41,578 bases of DNA from Syntrophaceae bacterium UBA5619 (GTDB lineage: Bacteria; Desulfobacterota; Syntrophia; Syntrophales; UBA5619), in NCBI GenBank assembly GCA_002424545.1, contig DIKL01000009.1, positions 1 through 41,578 on the forward strand, read 5' to 3'. The stretch's first letter is position 1, and each line of letters starts with the position of its first letter. The notes beneath the pieces were generated by a model that did not search any database, had not been told where the DNA came from, and saw only the letters and a list, made by a program, of their open reading frames with translations. The translations under genes and the position numbers were made by a program. This document shows positions 16,120 through 23,624 of the stretch, piece after piece.

Positions 16120-16293
16120 CTATTTCTTTTTGGCTGTTGACTTGGAAGAAATGGATGCCTTTAAGCCCTCTTCGATCAGGCGGCGAATTGCCTCAGAGCG
16201 TGAATTGATGCGATTACCGAAACGGAAATCATCAATCCGGGTGAGTAGATCGTCTTCCATTACGAGAATTATCTTAGGCTTTTCTGTAGGCAT
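16120..16293 (-). CDS. Ribbon-helix-helix transcriptional regulator
   Basis: A 57-residue CopG/Arc-type protein: beta strand KIILVMEDD, then helix A (LLTRIDDFRFGNRI), the turn and helix B (NSRSEAIRRLIEEGLKA), and a Lys/Ser tail. RHH dimers bind palindromic operators through the paired strand. A perfect 7-bp-arm palindrome lies 54 bp upstream, between this gene and the divergent plus-strand genes that lead to integrase, so autoregulation and control of those genes is likely. I prefer the ATG at 16293 (MPTEK). A minus-strand TTGCAT (16323-16328) and TATATG (16300-16305) with 17-bp spacing would start transcription at or next to that ATG, giving a leaderless mRNA. Confidence 0.8.
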   Translation of the reverse strand: MPTEKPKIILVMEDDLLTRIDDFRFGNRINSRSEAIRRLIEEGLKASISSKSTAKKK

Positions 16294-16299
16294 ATATAA

Positions 16300-16328
16300 C
16301 ATATAAACGATATGGGGCGAAAATGCAA
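16300..16328 (-). promoter_or_regulatory. Putative promoter of the RHH regulator, leaderless
   Basis: On the minus strand TTGCAT (16323-16328) and TATATG (16300-16305) are 17 bp apart. The expected transcription start, 6-7 nt further, falls at about 16293-16294, the first base of the preferred ATG. No Shine-Dalgarno sequence precedes this ATG, which agrees with a leaderless message. Confidence 0.4.
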
Positions 16329-16339
16329 TAAAAAATAAC

Positions 16340-16368
16340 TTGACAATACCCTACATAGGGTATATGGG
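16340..16368 (+). promoter_or_regulatory. Putative rightward promoter toward integrase genes
   Basis: TTGACA at 16340-16345 is a perfect -35 box. The -10 is TATATG (16361-16366, 15-bp spacing) or TATGGG (16363-16368, 17-bp spacing), so that part is weak. The palindromic operator at 16347-16362 fills the spacer, so a bound repressor would block it. It would transcribe the leader at 16413 and the small genes leading to integrase. Confidence 0.5.
16347..16362. promoter_or_regulatory. Palindromic operator TACCCTA-CA-TAGGGTA
   Basis: Two perfect 7-bp arms, TACCCTA and TAGGGTA, are separated by two bases. The site sits in the divergent region between the RHH regulator and the rightward genes, within the putative rightward promoter spacer. 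A dimeric regulator, most simply the RHH protein, is the likely ligand. Confidence 0.6.
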
Positions 16369-16412
16369 ATATTTAACCATTCCGAACCATAGGCCATGGA
16401 AGATTCAAAACT

Positions 16413-16480
16413 GCCTGAGATTTCCGTACCGGCGACGGACGGACGGCCTGCCTATGGCCGGGAAAATCTCAGGCGTTTTT
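16413..16480 (+). promoter_or_regulatory. Structured leader with terminator hairpin (copy 1)
   Basis: GCCTGAGATTT-CC (16413-16425) pairs with GG-AAAATCTCAGGC (16461-16474) and is followed by TTTTT at 16476-16480. An inner hairpin CGGCC/GGCCG carries CCTAT in its loop. The ribosome-binding site AAGGGGG and the ATG at 16497 follow directly, so termination here would silence the gene: an attenuator or riboswitch-like layout. A related structure stands before the gene at 17057. Confidence 0.6.
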
Positions 16481-16496
16481 ATTAAGGGGGTGAACT

Positions 16497-16751
16497 ATGG
16501 AACAGGGGGAAATGATGACACGCGAAGAGGCTGTGAAGTTCTGCGAGCAGATGGCAAACGATCTTAAAACCGGCGCCATGAATGGAATTAAGGTTCTGCA
16601 TGGGCGCGTTTTTGTTAACTTGCCAGAGGAAAACGAGCTCATGCCTCTCTGGTGTATGGCAGGGGTGTATCTGAAAGATATCATCGATAATTTCAATGAT
16701 ATTCTCGAAGACATTAAAACCGGGCGCTATCTACCTAAAAAGGAGGGATGA
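16497..16751 (+). CDS. Small hypothetical protein behind leader copy 1
   Basis: An 84-residue acidic protein (MEQGEMMTREEAVKFCEQMANDL at the start, then a possible amphipathic helix IIDNFNDILEDIK). There is no known domain. It has an AAGGGGG ribosome-binding site. It is the first gene after the rightward promoter and leader hairpin and is 3 nt from the next gene. Its small size and placement suggest a regulatory or accessory role in the integration module. Confidence 0.6.
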   Translation: MEQGEMMTREEAVKFCEQMANDLKTGAMNGIKVLHGRVFVNLPEENELMPLWCMAGVYLKDIIDNFNDILEDIKTGRYLPKKEG

Positions 16752-16754
16752 ACG

Positions 16755-16952
16755 ATGGGAGAGACAAAAGCAAACAAGAACAAAGCAGAAGATGCAGAAA
16801 CGAGCGAGGTTGAATTTCTTGAAAAGCTGGAATGTCTGGCCATCCTGGGAATAACCGGCAGCGTGAAAGATGAAGTGCCGTTTTTCATCCTTGAGGATAT
16901 GGTCAAATTACGCAGACTGGAATTGAAAGTTAAAAGCTTCACTTTGCCTTGA
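16755..16952 (+). CDS. Small hypothetical protein
   Basis: A 65-residue protein with a Lys/Glu/Ala-rich N-terminus and a short mixed helical region (EFLEKLECLAILGITGSVKDEVPF). There is no recognisable domain. GGAGGG overlaps the previous stop and the gene lies 3 nt downstream, so it is co-transcribed with it. Function unknown. Confidence 0.5.
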   Translation: MGETKANKNKAEDAETSEVEFLEKLECLAILGITGSVKDEVPFFILEDMVKLRRLELKVKSFTLP

Positions 16953-16975
16953 ACCGTTAGAAGCTGGGTCGTTGT

Positions 16976-17041
16976 AGATTCCGATGGTCGTGAGGCTTGG
17001 GGCGGGTCCTATGATCCGGGAGAAATCTTCGGGCGTTTTTT
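16976..17041 (+). promoter_or_regulatory. Structured leader with terminator hairpin (copy 2)
   Basis: AGATT-CCG (16976-16983) pairs with CGG...AAATCT (ending 17028) and is followed by GGGCG and TTTTTT at 17036-17041. An inner hairpin GGGTC/GATCC has loop CTAT. The order AGATT(T)CCG ... CCTATG ... CCGGGA ... AAATCT ... GGCGTTTTT matches leader copy 1 through the length of both, although the stems differ in sequence. It is followed at once by GGAGGTGGGGAG and the ATG at 17057. Confidence 0.5.
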
Positions 17042-17056
17042 CATGGAGGTGGGGAG

Positions 17057-17296
17057 ATGAAGGAAAAGGAACGGAACGACGGGGAGAGCGGGGGGGTATA
17101 CATTGAAATAACATCTGGTGAGCACGCCGATCTGAACAGCAAAATTGGCAAAGTCAAGGCATTCATGGAAATCATGTATGGATGTCTTTCAGGACCGACC
17201 GGAACGGATGAACTTAGCGACGATCTTCTCTATCTGGTCAGCGACGCAAGGGCCAGCTTGGAAGAAGCATTGGCGATCGTGAATAAGCGTGAATAA
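17057..17296 (+). CDS. Small hypothetical protein behind leader copy 2
   Basis: A 79-residue acidic protein with two predicted helices (NSKIGKVKAFMEIMYGCL and DDLLYLVSDARASLEEALAIV). There is no recognised family. A strong GGAGGTGGGGAG ribosome-binding site comes directly after the leader's T run. The integrase gene follows 32 nt downstream, so this leader may also influence integrase expression. Confidence 0.6.
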   Translation: MKEKERNDGESGGVYIEITSGEHADLNSKIGKVKAFMEIMYGCLSGPTGTDELSDDLLYLVSDARASLEEALAIVNKRE

Positions 17297-17328
17297 GAAC
17301 GAAGCAACATAGTACAAGGAGGTGCGAA

Positions 17329-18507
17329 ATGGCTTGTGTCACGAAGCGACGCGGACGGTATGTCATAGACTGCTATGACCAGCACGGAAAGCGGTACAGG
17401 AAAACCCTGCCCGAGGGAACGAGCAAGGATCAGGCCAGGAAGGAACTCCGGGAAATTGAAACGAAGATCGAACGCCGGACCTTCATGCACGAAAAAAAGA
17501 CCCCGTTTTTCTCTGACGTCAAGAAACAATGGCTTGAGTACAAGCAGACCCGTTGCAGGGAAACGACCTGGGAAATGTACGCCAGCCATTGCGGTGTGGA
17601 ATTCAGGAAACAGCCAAAGGTCAGACAGCGACCCCTGAAAAACCACTTTGCTGATTTGGACGGGAAACGAATCGACAGGATCACCACGGCGACCGTGGAA
17701 GCCTTCATAACGGCAAAGCAAGGGGAAGTGATAAGCCTCAGAACCCTGAGAAAGCTCCTGGTCACGTTGAATCAGATCATGGGCTATGCGGTAAGGCATC
17801 GGTTGATTGATTTTAACCCGGTCAGGGATGCGGAAAGACCGAAAGCAACGGGCAAGGTTGACGGCACCCATGAAATGAAGATCCTGAGCCCGGAACAGAT
17901 ACGGGCCTTGATTGATGCGGAACCGGATCAGCAGCACCGCACCCTATACCTGGCGGCGATCATGACCGGAGCCCGCCAAGGAGAGCTCCTGGGGCTGAAA
18001 TGGTCAGATGTGGACCTCGACGGAAGGCAGGTTCATATCCGCCGAACGTTCAATCATGGGCGGTTCTTTGAGCCAAAGACAAGGGGAAGTGCCCGAAAGA
18101 TCGATATGGCCCCTTTGCTGGTGAAAGAACTGGCATCTTGGAAACTGGCAAGCGGGGGGAGGGGAGAGGATCTTGTTTTCTCTTCCGGTGACGGAACTCC
18201 GCTGCATCGCCCCAATATGATGTGGCGCCACTTCATGCCGGCGCTCAGGAAAGCGGGGATTGTAGGGATACGTTTTCATGACCTTCGGCACACCTACGCG
18301 AGCCTGATGCTGGCACAGGGGGAGAACGTTAAATATGTCCAGACCCAGTTGGGGCACTCTACGCCGACCATCACCCTGAACGTATATGCTCACCTGCTGA
18401 AAGAGACAAACCAGGAGGCCGCCTGTAGGCTGGAAAACACCATTTTCCAGACAACCGGTCACAAAATGGTCACAAAAGAAAAAGAGGGGATAAGTGTCAA
18501 CGGATAA
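17329..18507 (+). CDS. int: Tyrosine-recombinase integrase
   Basis: A 392-residue phage-type integrase. The catalytic set is complete: Arg216 (TGARQGELLGLKW), His317 and Arg320 (HDLRHTYAS), His343 (LGHSTPTITLNVY) and nucleophile Tyr353, with a lysine in the beta-hairpin region around 250-257. The N-terminal ~60 residues are a basic arm-binding-like domain, and a SAM-like core-binding domain follows (about 61-165). AAGGAGGTG precedes the ATG. The stop lies 26 nt from the right attachment repeat, and the 3' end contains the GGTCACAAAA tandem repeat. It should catalyse recombination between the 55-bp core in the ferredoxin gene and the element's own site. Confidence 0.95.
   Translation: MACVTKRRGRYVIDCYDQHGKRYRKTLPEGTSKDQARKELREIETKIERRTFMHEKKTPFFSDVKKQWLEYKQTRCRETTWEMYASHCGVEFRKQPKVRQRPLKNHFADLDGKRIDRITTATVEAFITAKQGEVISLRTLRKLLVTLNQIMGYAVRHRLIDFNPVRDAERPKATGKVDGTHEMKILSPEQIRALIDAEPDQQHRTLYLAAIMTGARQGELLGLKWSDVDLDGRQVHIRRTFNHGRFFEPKTRGSARKIDMAPLLVKELASWKLASGGRGEDLVFSSGDGTPLHRPNMMWRHFMPALRKAGIVGIRFHDLRHTYASLMLAQGENVKYVQTQLGHSTPTITLNVYAHLLKETNQEAACRLENTIFQTTGHKMVTKEKEGISVNG
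18456..18477. repeat. Right copy of the subterminal repeat, tandem GGTCACAAAA
   Basis: GGTCACAAAA occurs twice here (18457-18466 and 18468-18477), separated by one T. The first 17 bp are identical to 4687-4703. The repeat lies in the last codons of integrase, about 55 bp from the right core. It is a candidate integrase arm site. Confidence 0.55.
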
Positions 18508-18530
18508 TCTATGGATAACCTATTGATATT

Positions 18531-18941
18531 TCAAAAGAGATTGACCTCCATCGCCCGGGCCGGGCATGCCGAGACGCAGAGCTCACAGCCATTGCACCGC
18601 TCCGGTTCGAACAGCACTTTCCAGGTTTCCCGGTCAAAGTATAGTGAGGAGGTCGGACAGAAGGCCGTGCAGGCGCCACAGTGGACGCACTTGTCGGCGT
18701 TCTGGCTCACGCTCTTGGAGAGCGGCTCCACGTTGAGGCCCAGCCCCTTGAGGTAGCGAATGCCGTTGTCGAAGTTCTCCTTCTCCCCGCTCAGTTCCAG
18801 GACCAGAACGCCTTCCCGCCGGGGGAAGATCCTTGCCTTGAGGATATTCAACAGCAGGTCGTAGCGTTTGACCAGCTCATAGATGATCGGTTTTTCCGCA
18901 AAATCGGCCGGGTAGCGGATAACCACTTTTCGTGAGTACAT
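18531..18941 (-). CDS. NIL-domain 4Fe-4S ferredoxin, attachment-site gene
   Basis: A 136-residue protein. An N-terminal NIL-like domain (about 1-76), the small ferredoxin-fold domain also seen at the end of methionine ABC ATPases, is followed by a 2[4Fe-4S] ferredoxin: Cys85/88/91/95 in CVHCGACTAFCP and Cys116/119/122/126 in CNGCELCVSACP. It is a cytoplasmic electron carrier. In methanogens and delta-proteobacteria NIL-ferredoxins are linked to sulfur and homocysteine metabolism; that is family knowledge. The ATG at 18941 has GGAGAG upstream. The last 18 codons are the element's attachment repeat, so the reading frame is unbroken but its 3' end came from the element. Confidence 0.9.
   Translation of the reverse strand: MYSRKVVIRYPADFAEKPIIYELVKRYDLLLNILKARIFPRREGVLVLELSGEKENFDNGIRYLKGLGLNVEPLSKSVSQNADKCVHCGACTAFCPTSSLYFDRETWKVLFEPERCNGCELCVSACPARAMEVNLF
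18533..18587. repeat. Right attachment repeat, inside the ferredoxin gene
   Basis: This copy is identical to 4502-4556. It forms the 3' end of the intact host ferredoxin gene: on the minus strand it encodes Cys119 to Phe136, including Cys119, Cys122 and Cys126 of the second cluster. The element thus supplies the gene's end, with TGA instead of the original TAG. Confidence 0.92.
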
Positions 18942-18998
18942 CGAGATTCTCTCCTGAAAGCCGAGTGATGCTAAAGGATGCCCCCGGCCTTGTCAAGC

Positions 18999-19039
18999 GA
19001 ATCCTTATCCGTGAATCCTTATCCGTTGTCTTTATCCGT
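18999..19039. repeat. Short tandem repeat, 14-bp unit
   Basis: GAATCCTTATCCGT is repeated exactly at 18999-19012 and 19013-19026, and a third diverged unit ends at 19039 (CTTTATCCGT). It overlaps the stop codon of the hydrolase gene. This looks like replication slippage; no function is evident. Confidence 0.7.
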
Positions 19040-19520
19040 CGATCTCCAGCAGACCTTTCCAGTCCAACATTGGAAAGATGCGGTGGAGGTTGTGATCGTC
19101 TTCCACGAGATGATATTCGAGATTCGCAAACAGGCGAGCGGCGATCCGGCGCGTTGGTTCGGCGGCAACGACGTCGTCGAACCGTCCGTGGTACAGAACG
19201 ACGGGGATGAGCGCCGGTTGCGCGAACCGGGCGCCGAAATCGCCATGGCCGAGGGCCGGTGCAAGCAGGATCAGACGACGGACGACGGTTTCGTGACGGC
19301 AGGCGAAGAGCGCCGCCATGAGGCCCCCGTAACTCGAACCGACCAGGATCAGATTTTCCTTTCCGGCGAGGTCTCCGTTGAGTTTTTCCATCCTCTCCTC
19401 CAGGGAACCGGAATAGTCTTCCATGATCATCTGCGGGTATCTCTCCCGAAAATAACTCCCCTTCGTCCCCCGGCTGCTGCTGTCCAAACCGTGAATGAAT
19501 ACTCTCGTGATTACAACCAT
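19032..19520 (-). CDS. Small alpha/beta hydrolase (YqiA-like)
   Basis: A 162-residue hydrolase of the small alpha/beta family. The oxyanion region is FIHGLDSSSRGTKG near the N-terminus, the nucleophile elbow is GSSYGG, the acid is probably in YHGRFDDVV, and the catalytic His is in EDDHNLHRI near the C-terminus. The substrate is unknown; an esterase-like role is inferred. I start at the ATG at 19520 (MVVITRV), which has GAGGA upstream. A much longer in-frame extension to 19850 would overlap the divergent DUF1015 gene and has no hydrolase features. Confidence 0.8.
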   Translation of the reverse strand: MVVITRVFIHGLDSSSRGTKGSYFRERYPQMIMEDYSGSLEERMEKLNGDLAGKENLILVGSSYGGLMAALFACRHETVVRRLILLAPALGHGDFGARFAQPALIPVVLYHGRFDDVVAAEPTRRIAARLFANLEYHLVEDDHNLHRIFPMLDWKGLLEIDG

Positions 19521-19731
19521 ATATTCAGTCCTCACTGATAGATTACTTGAGTGTTCCATGACCGCCGTTCTGTGACGGCATTCATGGTCCGGAGCTTCCC
19601 GAGGCTTTCCATTGCTTTCCATATTTCGGTGTGTTAGAAATTTCAAGCAAAATGAATGAGACGGCCGGCCGCGAGCATCCACCTGCATCCGCTCTGGAAA
19701 GCCGACGGGCCGTTTCGGAAGGAGAGAAAGC

Positions 19732-20973
19732 ATGTCCGGTGTATTTCCCTTTCGGGCCCTGAGGCCCGCGGCGTCATTTGTCCACAGGGTTGCTGCGCCG
19801 CCATACGATGTCGTGAACGTGGCGGAGGCACAGGATCTGGTTCGCGGCAATCCTCTGAGCTTTCTTCATGTGGAGAAGGCGGAGATCGATGTCCCGACCG
19901 TAAACGGCGTGGAGGATCGCCGGGTCTACGAACGGGCGAAAGAGAATCTCGCCGCGTTAATGCGGCAGGGGATTCTCGTTGCGGAAAAAACCGACGTTTT
20001 CCATCTCTACCGCCAGCGGATGGGCAAGCATGTCCAGACCGGGCTCGTCGCCTGCGTTGCGCTTGCCGAGTACGAGACGGGACGGATCAAGAGGCATGAA
20101 TTTACCCGCGAGGACAAGGAGTGTGAGAGGACGCTTCACATCGATACGGTCGGGGCGCAGACCGGGCCGGTCTTCCTGACCTACCGCGGGCGGGAGGAGA
20201 TCGATCGTCTGGTGGAACGGGTGGTGGCGCGGACACCCGAATATGACTTCGAGGCCGACGACGGCGTTGAACATGCGGTTTGGACTCTCCGTGAACCGAC
20301 GGAGATTCGGGAGATCCGTGAGGGATTCGCCTCGGTCGAGACGCTCTACATCGCCGACGGCCATCACCGGGCCGCCGCCGCCGCCGCCGTTTCGCGTCTC
20401 CGCAGTGCGCAAAATCCGGCGGATCGCGGGGATGAGCAGCATCATTTCTTGCTGGCCGTGCTTTTCCCTCACGATCAGATTAGGATCATGGACTACAACC
20501 GCGCCGTTCGGGACCTGAACGGCCTTTCCGAAGCGGAGTTCCTGGACCGGATCGGCGAACGATTCGAGATTTCGGATCGTTTTCCTGAAAAATCCCCGAG
20601 GCGCCCGCATGAGTTCGGGATGTATCTCAACGGGAACTGGCGTCTTCTGACCGCCCGGACCGGAATCCTCGTCGAAGACGATCCCGTCGCCGGCCTCGAC
20701 GTATCGCTTCTGCAGGAGAACCTCTTGCGGCCGGTTCTCGGCATCCGGGATCAGCGGACCGATACCCGAATCGAGTTCATCGGCGGAATCCGCGGGATGA
20801 GTGAGCTGGAAAGGCTCGTCGATCGGGCCGGTTTTGCCGTCGCCTTTTCCCTCTATCCGCCCACGGTCGGGGAGATGATGGCGGTCGCGGATGCCGGCCG
20901 GATCATGCCGCCGAAATCGACCTGGTTCGAGCCGAAACTGCGCAGCGGCCTCTTCGTTCATCTTTTGGAGTGA
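19732..20973 (+). CDS. DUF1015 family protein
   Basis: A 413-residue member of the conserved DUF1015 (COG4198) family. It starts with the typical PFRALRP...VAAPPYDVV segment and has the central ADGHHR motif (about residue 210), followed by a poly-Ala run (AAAAAA, encoded by a GCC repeat near 20371). The DGHHR motif resembles the nucleotide-binding motif of ParB/sulfiredoxin-fold kinases, so a small-molecule kinase is possible, but the activity is not established by the sequence. AAGGAGAG precedes the ATG. It overlaps or abuts the following methyltransferase gene. Confidence 0.85.
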   Translation: MSGVFPFRALRPAASFVHRVAAPPYDVVNVAEAQDLVRGNPLSFLHVEKAEIDVPTVNGVEDRRVYERAKENLAALMRQGILVAEKTDVFHLYRQRMGKHVQTGLVACVALAEYETGRIKRHEFTREDKECERTLHIDTVGAQTGPVFLTYRGREEIDRLVERVVARTPEYDFEADDGVEHAVWTLREPTEIREIREGFASVETLYIADGHHRAAAAAAVSRLRSAQNPADRGDEQHHFLLAVLFPHDQIRIMDYNRAVRDLNGLSEAEFLDRIGERFEISDRFPEKSPRRPHEFGMYLNGNWRLLTARTGILVEDDPVAGLDVSLLQENLLRPVLGIRDQRTDTRIEFIGGIRGMSELERLVDRAGFAVAFSLYPPTVGEMMAVADAGRIMPPKSTWFEPKLRSGLFVHLLE

Positions 20974-21708
20974 CCATGGACGAGGAAATCCTTCCCCGCC
21001 GTGGAGAGACGGTCGATCCGATCTTGGACGGCCGCCTGCGGATCATCCAGAAGAAAAGCGGCTATCGGTTTTCGATCGACGCGCTCCTCCTTGCCCATTT
21101 TACAATCCTTCAGGAAGGGGATGATCTGATTGATCTGGGAACGGGCAGCGGCATCGTCGGGCTGATTCTTGCGCAACGTTTTGGCTGCGGAAGGGTTCTG
21201 GGGATCGAAATCCAGGAAGACCTGGCGGAAACGGCGAGGCGAAATGTTCTGCTGAACGGTCTCGACGGCAGGATCGAGATCAGGCGGGGCGATGTTCGCT
21301 GTCCGGAGTGCCTCTGTGAACCGCAATCCTTTTCGGCAGCCGTTTGCAATCCCCCTTATCGGCGTCTCCGTTCGGGACGGACGAACCCCGATCCCGAGAG
21401 GGCCGTCGCGCGGCATGAGATTGCGGGGACGGTGGGCGATTTTATCGCCGCCGCCGTTCATGCCCTCCGGCCAAAAGGCAGGTTTCGTCTGATCTATCCC
21501 GCGACGCGCACGGTCCAAGTGCTTACCAAGATGAGGGATCGCCGGGTCGAACCCAAACGGTTGCGGATGGTCCATTCCCGACCCGGCGATTCGGCGGCCT
21601 TTGTTTTGGTGGAAGGGGTGAAGGGGGGACGGGAGGGATTGTCCGTTCTGCGGCCGCTTTTCATCCATGAAGAGGCGGGCGGTTACACCCGGGAGATGGC
21701 GGAGATCC

Positions 21709-22638
<930 letters not shown>

Positions 22639-22967
22639 ATGCAGGGCCGCCATTCAACGTCTTGAATACCCCCGGCACCTTGTTCCCCGGAGCTTTCCGC
22701 AGGGCAGGCGCGGAATAGTGAAACGGCATCCTCTTCAGAATCAAAGATGACCCGCAGCTTGCGGGGAAGATCTCCCGTCAGCCGCCGGCGGGGATTGGTG
22801 CCGACGCTTGAAAAATCGGAAGTTTCATGGTAAATTCCAACATGATCTTTTGCGGATCTGGTCTGGCGGGCGGGTTGCGGCGAAAATGAAAAACGTCCGG
22901 TTCAGCGATGTCGCAGATCCCATGCCGGGCGGGGTGTTTCCGGAACAGTGATCATCAGGATGGTAAC

Positions 22968-23624
22968 GTGTCGGATCGGTTTCAGAAACAGAGAAGGAAG
23001 ATGGTCGATGTCCAGATCCGGGCGCGGGGCATCTCCGATCAGCGGCTTCTGAAGGCAATAGAGAAAATTCCACGTCATCTTTTCGTTGATGAAGGCCTGA
23101 TAGATCAGGCCTATAACGACAATCCTCTTCCCATCGACCGGCAGCAGACCATCTCCCAGCCCTATATCGTTGCGCTGATGACCGAGGCCATGGAATTGAC
23201 CGGACGCGAAAAGGTGCTTGAGATCGGAACCGGATCCGGTTATCAGACGGCGCTGCTGGCCGAACTGGCCGAGAGGGTCTTTTCCATTGAACGCATCGCC
23301 GTGCTGGCGGCCGGGGCAAGGCGGGTTCTCGATGCGCTGAACCATTACAACGTGGCTATCCGGGTGGGGGACGGAACCTACGGATGGCGCGAGGAATCCC
23401 CTTTTGACGCGATCCTGGTGACGGCCGGCGCACCGTCGATTCCCAAAATTCTGATCGAACAGCTTACCATCGGCGGTCGTCTCGTCATTCCGGTGGGAAG
23501 CCGTCACTCTCAGGCCCTTCTGAAGCTGACCCGTCTTTCGGAAAATCCGGAAGACGTGAAACGGGAAGATCTCGGCGGGTGCCGTTTTGTGGATCTGATC
23601 GGGGAGCACGGATGGGGAAACTGA
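22968..23624 (+). CDS. pcm: Protein-L-isoaspartate O-methyltransferase
   Basis: Repairs isoaspartyl residues in aged proteins using SAM. It has MVDVQIRARGI at the N-terminus, the family helix with PRHLFVDE, the Q-T-I-S-Q-P-Y-I-V-A segment, and motif I LEIGTGSGYQTALLAEL. I use the GTG at 22968 (218 residues, the usual length) with AGGA 7 nt upstream, rather than an ATG at 22908 that adds 20 unrelated residues. The 3' end overlaps the NlpD-like gene by 13 nt, matching the pcm-nlpD pairing known in proteobacteria. Confidence 0.93.
   Translation: MSDRFQKQRRKMVDVQIRARGISDQRLLKAIEKIPRHLFVDEGLIDQAYNDNPLPIDRQQTISQPYIVALMTEAMELTGREKVLEIGTGSGYQTALLAELAERVFSIERIAVLAAGARRVLDALNHYNVAIRVGDGTYGWREESPFDAILVTAGAPSIPKILIEQLTIGGRLVIPVGSRHSQALLKLTRLSENPEDVKREDLGGCRFVDLIGEHGWGN

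Larger units (their letters stand above)
4502..18587. mobile_element. Integrated satellite- or prophage-like element, about 14 kb
   Basis: The element is bounded by a 55-bp perfect direct repeat (4502-4556 and 18533-18587) and carries a tyrosine integrase whose stop codon is 26 nt from the right repeat. Gene order from the left: an AT-rich unknown gene, a chain of small genes including an HTH_17 protein, a primase-polymerase/ATPase fusion, a terminase-small-subunit-like HTH protein, two large phage-internal-type proteins, a lipoprotein on the other strand, a ribbon-helix-helix regulator, small genes behind structured leaders, and integrase. No large terminase, portal, capsid, tail or lysis gene is recognisable. 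I infer a phage satellite-like island or an internally deleted prophage. Confidence 0.88.

Noticed and set aside
4502..18587. CRISPR array or tRNA attachment site in the element
   Set aside because: No regularly spaced repeats with unique spacers and no tRNA-like cloverleaf are visible at or near either junction; the core lies in a ferredoxin gene.
19521..19850. N-terminal extension of the alpha/beta hydrolase to 19850
   Set aside because: It overlaps the divergent DUF1015 gene, has no hydrolase features, and the ATG at 19520 has a ribosome-binding site.
20371..20390. GCC trinucleotide run in the DUF1015 gene
   Set aside because: It encodes a short poly-Ala stretch within an intact family member; slippage is enough to explain it.
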